DNA of 12,192 nucleotides, taken from contig CAZQGJ010000028.1 in assembly GCA_964592905.1 (NCBI GenBank), forward strand, positions 1-12,192, read 5' to 3'. Positions within the stretch are counted from its first letter, which is position 1, and each line of letters begins with the position of its first letter. Below are positions 7,050 through 12,192 of this stretch, piece after piece. Position numbers and translations under genes: made by a program. The stretch comes from CAZQGJ01 sp964592905. GTDB lineage: Bacteria > Patescibacteriota > UBA1384 > CAYGGE01. Under the pieces are notes generated by a model that saw only the letters and a list, made by a program, of their open reading frames with translations, was not told the DNA's origin and ran no database searches.

Positions 7050-7745
7050 ATGGCCCTCCTCGATTATTTTTTACCCCTGAGCTGCTCGCGATGTCATCGT
7101 CTTGTCGAGACGGTTTGTTTCGACTGCTTAAACCAACTCGAGATTGTCAGGCAGCCGTTGTCGGGCGATCCGACGATTACGGTTGTTGCTCGCTTCGGTT
7201 ATTTTACCGATCTCATCAAAGAGCTAATCGTCCGGCTCAAATATCTCGATCAGCCGTGGCTGGGGTCGGTCCTCGGCCAGACCTTATTGGCTGATATAGT
7301 TCAACTTAACCCGGTTGATTACTGTTTACCGGTACCGATGACAGCCACCCGGCGGCTCGAGCGCGGCTACAACCAGGCCAAGCTACTGGCGCGGGCCTCA
7401 CCTTGCTCAAAGATTGATCATCTCTTTATTCGCTTACCGAGTCAGCGTCAGGCCGCTCTATCGGCTGAAGAGCGTCATAATCTAGCCCAAGTCTTCGACT
7501 GGCGGCAGCCAATCCCTGACTGGTTGGCCGGGAGCTCGGTACTGATTATTGACGATGTCTTAACTACCGGCGCGACTGTCAGCCGTTTGGTCGAGCGATT
7601 AAGGCAGGCCAAGGTAAAAGAGATTCAAGTCTTAGTTCTGGCACTGGCCGAGCCAACGACCGATCACTGGCCAGAATCAGAGGTAGCCTTGATCACTCAA
7701 AACTCTGGGCAAGATTGGTTCGATCAACTAGCAGGCAAGATCTGA
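7050..7745 (+). CDS. comF: ComF family protein (phosphoribosyltransferase-like, competence related)
   Basis: 231 residues, ATG start with only a weak TTGGGG upstream. The N-terminal zinc-ribbon has CxxC pairs at C12/C15 and C23/C26. The ComF signature CLPVPMTATRRLERGYNQ lies at about 92-109, and a type-I phosphoribosyltransferase PRPP-binding loop, VLIIDDVLTTGAT, is at 164-176 with the two acidic residues D168 and D169. Q134 and the downstream R142/N144 fit the conserved R.Q..L....R..N pattern. In transformable bacteria ComF acts in the cytoplasm in DNA uptake, working with the ComFA helicase and primosome proteins. After the usual end near residue 200, a tail of about 30 residues follows. 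The stop TGA is followed at once by TAG. It begins 35 nt after the lysozyme-like gene and may be co-transcribed with it. The last 22 bp overlap the convergent membrane-protein gene. No other com gene is in the window. Confidence 0.93.
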   Translation: MALLDYFLPLSCSRCHRLVETVCFDCLNQLEIVRQPLSGDPTITVVARFGYFTDLIKELIVRLKYLDQPWLGSVLGQTLLADIVQLNPVDYCLPVPMTATRRLERGYNQAKLLARASPCSKIDHLFIRLPSQRQAALSAEERHNLAQVFDWRQPIPDWLAGSSVLIIDDVLTTGATVSRLVERLRQAKVKEIQVLVLALAEPTTDHWPESEVALITQNSGQDWFDQLAGKI

Positions 7746-9418
7746 TAGAGATCGCTCTGCTCGTCGCTTTGTAATAGCTTGATGCCTGGAGTTTGGCTCA
7801 TATCGGGCACTGCGCCATCGAGCCAAGCTGGCAAATAGAGCGGATAGTCCGGTCCGTAAAAACGCCTCAATTCTGGGTTAATTCGGCCTTCGCGATAGAT
7901 ATCTTTGCGAATCAGAACATAGCCGATGGTCAGGTCGCGCCAGCGCTGAACGGTCGCCGGCAAACGGGGATCGCGTAAGCCAGCTCGTACTCCTGGATCG
8001 TGGTAGGTTGGATTGACGTTATTATATAGTCGCTGGGCAAACCGTCTGGAGTCGGCCTGGTACTCGGCATTGCGTAGCTCATCTGGTTCGGCTAACGGAT
8101 AGACGATGATGTGATGGGTCGGTAAGAGAGCTAACTCAGCCTCGGCCGGTCTGACGGTGGTGACGTCGATCATTGGGGCTGGCCAAAGGGGGAAGAAATC
8201 TATGACGATAAAGAGCAAAAAAGCCAAATACAATAAACCAGAGCGGCTCGATTTCGAGATCGAATCAAAGCCGATGCCGGCCAAGATAGCGATGGCCATC
8301 AGGGCTAGAACGCCAAAACGAGCATAAACCCTAAAGGTAGGAAACTGTGAGTGCAGCCAGGTCGCTATCGGCACTGGGGCTAAGGATAGAATAATACTAC
8401 TCACCAACAGAGTGAGCAACAGATATATTAACCACTTCTGTCGATTGCGCCAGGCTCCCAAGCAGGCCAAAGCCAGAGGAATGATGCCTAAATATAGACT
8501 CCGCTCAAAGTAGTTGCTACCGGCCAGGCTCGAGCTAGTCAGGGTTTCGACAGCTCGACCAAATACCGGGTGTGTAATCGAAGGCAAGATATAGTCGCTA
8601 AAGTGAGCCGAAAAAACAAACACCTCACGAAGCGGCCGTTCAAACTCCTGTTGAATCGTCGCGCCGGTGGCCAGGGTCGGCGTTAGCATCGCCGGCAGGA
8701 CAAAGGGAATAACAATGATGCCTGTAATCCCGATAGCGACCAGTCCCTGAATCAAGGCAGTGGCAAACGAAAGTCGCCCGCGCCGAATCTGCACAATCAG
8801 GCCGATAACAAAAAAGACCGTTAAAAGTAGAGCCAAATAGCCGTAGTAATAGTTATCTAGTATTACCAGGGCGAGAGTCAGTCCCGAAACGGCGGCCCGT
8901 TGGAGCTTAGGTTGCTTCAACCAGAGCAGTAGGGCATAAAAATAGAGCGGCAACCAAGCCATCATCGATAATCCTAAATGAACATAGCTATGGTAGATGT
9001 GATAGGGGCCGAGAACATAGATCAGCCCAGCTAGCCACGAGGCCTGACGATTGTCAGTAAAATAGTTGACTATGAGATAGATCGCCAAACCAGCCAAGGG
9101 GTAACCAGCCAAGATAATTAGGTTATAAGTTGCCACTTCGTTGAGCCAGCGGCTTAATAGTTGAGCCATCGCCAACATCACCGGTTGAGCTGGAGCGCCG
9201 TAGCTAAAATCGTGCGTTCGGTTATACCAAAAAGACCATAGAGCGCCATAGTTATCACCCGGCAGTCCAAACAGATGAGTATTAAAGTGAGTAGCCAGTG
9301 GCCAAGTTGAGATCAGACCAACGACTAAATAGGCCAAGGCGACCCAGGCATACTCTCGGTAGTCAACCGGCGAGGCTGTTTTTGGCTTGCGGGCCGAAGG
9401 TAAGTCAAACTTAAGCAT
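7724..9418 (-). CDS. Polytopic membrane protein, GT-C/YfhO-like
   Basis: 564 residues, ATG start overlapping the previous gene by 8 nt. A short cytosolic N-terminus is followed by a first helix at about 23-42, then a loop with FGLPGDN (D55), the acidic position often found in the first extracytoplasmic loop of GT-C glycosyltransferases. About eleven helices can be seen up to residue 411. Between them lies an outer loop with FVFSAHFSDYILPSITHPVFG (about 267-287), a pattern typical of this family, and later FRVYARFG (362-369), like the FRVPxR motif of YfhO-type proteins. Residues about 412-564 form a soluble, probably extracytoplasmic domain. GT-C enzymes transfer sugars from lipid carriers on the outer face of the membrane. 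The specific donor and acceptor are unknown and activity is inferred. It converges on comF with a 22-bp overlap and ends in TGA. Confidence 0.75.
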   Translation of the reverse strand: MLKFDLPSARKPKTASPVDYREYAWVALAYLVVGLISTWPLATHFNTHLFGLPGDNYGALWSFWYNRTHDFSYGAPAQPVMLAMAQLLSRWLNEVATYNLIILAGYPLAGLAIYLIVNYFTDNRQASWLAGLIYVLGPYHIYHSYVHLGLSMMAWLPLYFYALLLWLKQPKLQRAAVSGLTLALVILDNYYYGYLALLLTVFFVIGLIVQIRRGRLSFATALIQGLVAIGITGIIVIPFVLPAMLTPTLATGATIQQEFERPLREVFVFSAHFSDYILPSITHPVFGRAVETLTSSSLAGSNYFERSLYLGIIPLALACLGAWRNRQKWLIYLLLTLLVSSIILSLAPVPIATWLHSQFPTFRVYARFGVLALMAIAILAGIGFDSISKSSRSGLLYLAFLLFIVIDFFPLWPAPMIDVTTVRPAEAELALLPTHHIIVYPLAEPDELRNAEYQADSRRFAQRLYNNVNPTYHDPGVRAGLRDPRLPATVQRWRDLTIGYVLIRKDIYREGRINPELRRFYGPDYPLYLPAWLDGAVPDMSQTPGIKLLQSDEQSDLYQILPAS

Positions 9419-9629
9419 CGGGCAGATATCTTCGAGCTATTTCATGGCTTATAAGACCAATAATAAGATAGGCGATCGCTAGATTAGCCAAGGCCTCGGC
9501 CGTTTGAATGTGTAAGATATCTTCGCGGCTACTGGCGATAATCTGTTCGACTATCGCCATGACGATCGCTAGACCGGCTACACCCAGATTGAGCCGCTTG
9601 CACCAAATCCAAAACTGTTTAGCTTTCAT
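9411..9629 (-). CDS. Small two-helix membrane protein, unknown function
   Basis: 72 residues: a basic N-terminus (KAKQFWIWCKR), helix 1 at about 13-32 (LNLGVAGLAIVMAIVEQIIA), a polar stretch of about 11 residues, helix 2 at about 44-63 (ALANLAIAYLIIGLISHEIA), then a basic tail. It is real rather than a chance frame: GAGGG at 9640-9636 stands 6 nt before the ATG, it overlaps the preceding gene by 11 bp and the following gene by 8 bp, and its frame is collinear with both. Sitting between two GT-C-like membrane proteins, it could be an accessory subunit, a small flippase-like partner or an assembly factor (inference). No family was recognised. Confidence 0.7.
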   Translation of the reverse strand: MKAKQFWIWCKRLNLGVAGLAIVMAIVEQIIASSREDILHIQTAEALANLAIAYLIIGLISHEIARRYLPDA

Positions 9630-12192
9630 TAGTAACCCTCTTTTTCTTTTTCAGTAGAGCGGGGAGGCCGAGATAGCCAAGAGTTGCCAGGAGCGCCAGA
9701 CCGGAGAGTTTTATTAAGGTGTTGAGCTGGCGTTGTGGCTGGTAGCTAATAAACAATTGATTGCTTACGAGCTGATTTGGTTCAACTATCCAGCCGTTGG
9801 CGTAACCGTTAGCCACGAAATGGCGAAACTCAAGCTTTTGACCGCGTCGGCCGTTCCGATTAGTCCAGAGCTCAAACTTGGGATCGAACTTTTCATTAAA
9901 GATGAGCACAAACGGCTGCTGTGGCGCATCAGACTCGTGGTTCCATGACAGCTGATAGAGACCGCTATTGAGGCGCTTGAAAGCAACTGACGGGGCTGGT
10001 GCTAGCTCTTGAGTTACAGACTTTGACTCGGTTGAGAGCGCCCAGTTGTTGAGAAACTTAGGTAGCTCCTGCGCCTTGACTTGATCGTAGCGGACGCGCG
10101 TCTCACTCTCGGCTTTAGGATGAGCGTAGAGAAAGAGCTGAGCTTCGGTGGTGTTGTGTTTTGGCTGCAGTAAGAAGCTGACGTTTTGCCAGCCGTGATC
10201 GGCAGTTGGGTCGAGCGTCAGGCTTGGCTCGGTGGCCAAAGAGCCGAGTTGATAGATGGCATAGCCGGGGCCTTGACCGCTTAAACTCTTGGCCTTGAAG
10301 CTTACTAGATAGGTACTTTTTGGATTAAGAGAACTAAACGAGCGACGAATTGCGGCGCTATGTGAGCGGCTGAATAGCTCGGCTGATTGACGGCCATCAA
10401 CGCTATCTTGACTAATTAAGCCGCCGAATTGAGCTCGTCCGGGAGCATCGATCGAGGCATCGATCGGAATCTCCCAAAGTCCGGTCTCGAAGCTACCATC
10501 TCTGATGAGGTTAGGATGATCCTCGGCTAACACCAACTCTAGCCGATGTTCGCCTGGCTGTAACTCGATTGATTGCACCTGAACCTTGCCGGCTTGGACT
10601 AGCTGGCGACGCTGACCAGTGGGTAGAATCAAGGTTAAATCTGTTTGAGCGTAATCAAGCTCGGGTAAGTTATAAAGCCCGGCTTGGGCTACCGGTAGCG
10701 GCAGCAAGATCTTATTATCCTCGACACTGATCTTTTCGAGAACGGGACTGACAAAATCGACTACAGATTTAAAGTCGGCGACGCTATCCAGACCGTCTCC
10801 GGAGCCAGCCGAGAGTGTAAAGCGCGGCGAATCGACAAAACGCAGATATTCGGCTGTACTCGAGCCAACTCGGACCAGACTATTAGCGGTCGTAAACAGG
10901 CTCGGTGCGGTCGCTTGCGGCTGATAGAGCTGCCAGGGGTTAAGATCGGCCACGAGCTTGGCATCGACAGCTTGGAGCTGAGCTTTGACGAACTCGGGCG
11001 TGTCCTGACCGCTGTAGAACTTGTAGTCGATATCGTCTTTTTGCAGCAGTTGGCCGATATTCAGGATCTGTGTCAGGCGTTGAAACTTTTCTTTTTCGCC
11101 ACGGTAAAGTGCCTCGTAAGTTTTTTTGACTAACAGTTCGACTCCAGATTGCGCCGGGCCGGTACCGATCTGTTCTGGCCACCAAAAGGTCGGTTTATTG
11201 AGGGCAAAAATAGTCATGTCCATCAAGGTATTGAGGCCAAAGTTATAGCGAAAACTGGGCGTGGCTGGCAGCTGCAGGATGCGCCAGTCACCCTCTTGTC
11301 GATTAATAAAGTCTGCATTGTCATAAAAGTATTGTGGGATGCCGACGTGCGAATAGTCGAGGCCGCGTCGCTCGCTGGCGCGCGGAAAGATCTTGCCGGC
11401 GACTAAACCGTAGGCCTGACCAAAATTAGCTAGACAGACAAACACAGCCAACCAACCGAGCCAACGATTATACTTAGGCCAGCGTTCGCTGGCGCTTAAG
11501 AACAAGATACCGGTTAGTAGGGCATAGCCAAAGACGGTCCAGGTTGTGAACTTATACCAGGGCGAGCGAAAGATGCTAAAGAAGGGTAGATGTCCAGTGA
11601 GCCATTTGTATAGATCGCCAGTTGGCGGATGAGTCCCAGCCGAAAGGATCAGGCCAAAGGCAGTGACGATTAAGCCAATAATCGCTAGACGACGCCAGCG
11701 TTTAGTGGCTAAGAAGTATCCGGCTAAGGCAATAACCGGTACGGCGACACTCCAAATAATCAGCCATGGATTGTTCTGATAGGCGGCAGCGACTAGGACA
11801 TATTCCTCGCCGTTCCAGCCGGCATACCAGTCCCAGGCACCCTGTAGTCGTAAGACATTGAAGAGACTGGTGTTAGTCGAGAGAGGATCGAGCCAGTTAT
11901 TAAGATTGATACCACCGAGTCCACCGGTCAGGGCCTGTCGATACTCGGCTAATAAGAAGCTACCGAAAGGCACCAGCCAAAAAGAGTTGATAGCCAAGGC
12001 GCTGCCGATGGCGACGGCTAGAAACTTAGCTAAGCCCTGCCAAAGAGCCAACTTTCGATAGCGTTTTTGACTGAAGAGATAGTTGGCTAGAAAAACTGCG
12101 ATCAGTCCACTGAACATAATAAAGATCGGTGGATTAACGGCTGCCGTTGAGAGGATTAAGCTCGAAGTGCCAATGCCTAAAGCCAGGCGCAA
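9619..12192 (-). CDS. Very large membrane protein, GT-C-like with extracytoplasmic carbohydrate-binding-like module (partial, 5' end outside window)
   Basis: 857 residues lie in the window; the frame is open at the right edge and the first visible residues are mid-helix, so the true start is beyond 12192. Residues 1-260 hold about seven membrane helices with NPPIFIM (20-26), a loop with NGEEYV (127-132), and FSIFRSPWYKF (205-215) before another helix. This organisation resembles actinobacterial alpha-(1->3)-arabinofuranosyltransferase/DUF3367-like and YfhO-like proteins. Residues 270-820 are extracytoplasmic. Within them, about 560-710 (LIRDGSFETGLWE, SYLVSFKAKS-like strands, W668 in GWQNVSF, VRYDQVKAQE) resemble a CBM4/9-type jelly-roll. 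A final helix (about 825-845) is followed by KKKKKR, placing the C-terminus inside. Glycan transfer or assembly at the cell surface is inferred. The last codons carry the ribosome site of the next gene, so translation is probably coupled. Confidence 0.75.
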   Translation of the reverse strand: MRLALGIGTSSLILSTAAVNPPIFIMFSGLIAVFLANYLFSQKRYRKLALWQGLAKFLAVAIGSALAINSFWLVPFGSFLLAEYRQALTGGLGGINLNNWLDPLSTNTSLFNVLRLQGAWDWYAGWNGEEYVLVAAAYQNNPWLIIWSVAVPVIALAGYFLATKRWRRLAIIGLIVTAFGLILSAGTHPPTGDLYKWLTGHLPFFSIFRSPWYKFTTWTVFGYALLTGILFLSASERWPKYNRWLGWLAVFVCLANFGQAYGLVAGKIFPRASERRGLDYSHVGIPQYFYDNADFINRQEGDWRILQLPATPSFRYNFGLNTLMDMTIFALNKPTFWWPEQIGTGPAQSGVELLVKKTYEALYRGEKEKFQRLTQILNIGQLLQKDDIDYKFYSGQDTPEFVKAQLQAVDAKLVADLNPWQLYQPQATAPSLFTTANSLVRVGSSTAEYLRFVDSPRFTLSAGSGDGLDSVADFKSVVDFVSPVLEKISVEDNKILLPLPVAQAGLYNLPELDYAQTDLTLILPTGQRRQLVQAGKVQVQSIELQPGEHRLELVLAEDHPNLIRDGSFETGLWEIPIDASIDAPGRAQFGGLISQDSVDGRQSAELFSRSHSAAIRRSFSSLNPKSTYLVSFKAKSLSGQGPGYAIYQLGSLATEPSLTLDPTADHGWQNVSFLLQPKHNTTEAQLFLYAHPKAESETRVRYDQVKAQELPKFLNNWALSTESKSVTQELAPAPSVAFKRLNSGLYQLSWNHESDAPQQPFVLIFNEKFDPKFELWTNRNGRRGQKLEFRHFVANGYANGWIVEPNQLVSNQLFISYQPQRQLNTLIKLSGLALLATLGYLGLPALLKKKKRVTNES

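Noticed and set aside
7740..7760. Terminator hairpin between convergent genes (AGAG-ATCG-CTCT)
   Set aside because: The stem is only 4 bp and no T-run follows on either strand.
10445..10466. Tandem GCATCGATCG repeat
   Set aside because: Two copies within coding sequence for a short Ala-Ser-Ile-Asp-like stretch; small, without other signs of a regulatory or mobile site.
1..12192. UGA recoding, as in some CPR lineages
   Set aside because: No long gene contains an in-frame TGA, although glycine is frequent, and two genes end at TGA at the expected place.

Overview
The window (12,192 bases, about half G+C by eye) looks like chromosomal DNA of a Patescibacteria/CPR bacterium, possibly Saccharibacteria-like. 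The assignment is inferred from family resemblance: a short Hsp20 of the type common in CPR genomes, a secreted lysozyme-like protein with Ig-like repeats, membrane-anchored solute-binding proteins, a pilin-like protein with a large ectodomain, and large multi-spanning membrane proteins of the GT-C/YfhO kind. No long gene has an internal in-frame TGA, so the UGA-recoded CPR lineages (Absconditabacteria, Gracilibacteria) are unlikely. No rRNA, tRNA, CRISPR array or mobile element was seen. Once the left-edge partial gene is included, no gene-free stretch exceeds about 85 bases.

Left block (1-5080, minus strand). Five genes appear to form one operon read right to left: a small heat-shock protein (hsp20), UTP-glucose-1-phosphate uridylyltransferase (galU), two paralogous membrane-anchored extracellular solute-binding-type proteins, and a secreted protein with a pilin-like hydrophobic C-terminus that leaves the window at base 1. 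Gaps are 2-41 nt. The first solute-binding gene has no ATG/GTG/TTG where its membrane anchor begins, but a near-perfect Shine-Dalgarno sits 5 nt before an ATC codon, so a rare ATC start is proposed.

Centre (5081-7745). A compact 83-bp divergent region carries two overlapping sigma70-like promoters, one for the hsp20 operon and one for a plus-strand gene. That gene encodes a 616-residue secreted protein: a lysozyme-like domain followed by three Ig-like repeats. A ComF-family phosphoribosyltransferase-like gene follows 35 nt later.

Right block (7724-12192, minus strand). Three overlapping genes form a second operon: a very large membrane protein entering from the right edge (GT-C-like multi-spanning part plus a large extracytoplasmic part with a carbohydrate-binding-like module), a 72-residue two-helix membrane protein, and a 564-residue polytopic GT-C-like membrane protein. 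The last converges on comF and overlaps its 3' end by 22 bp.

Taken together, most genes serve the cell surface: sugar-nucleotide supply (GalU), probable surface glycan assembly (GT-C-like proteins), wall hydrolysis or binding (616-residue protein), anchored ligand-binding proteins and a pilin-like protein, plus DNA-uptake-related ComF. No ABC permease or ATPase is visible beside the two binding proteins.
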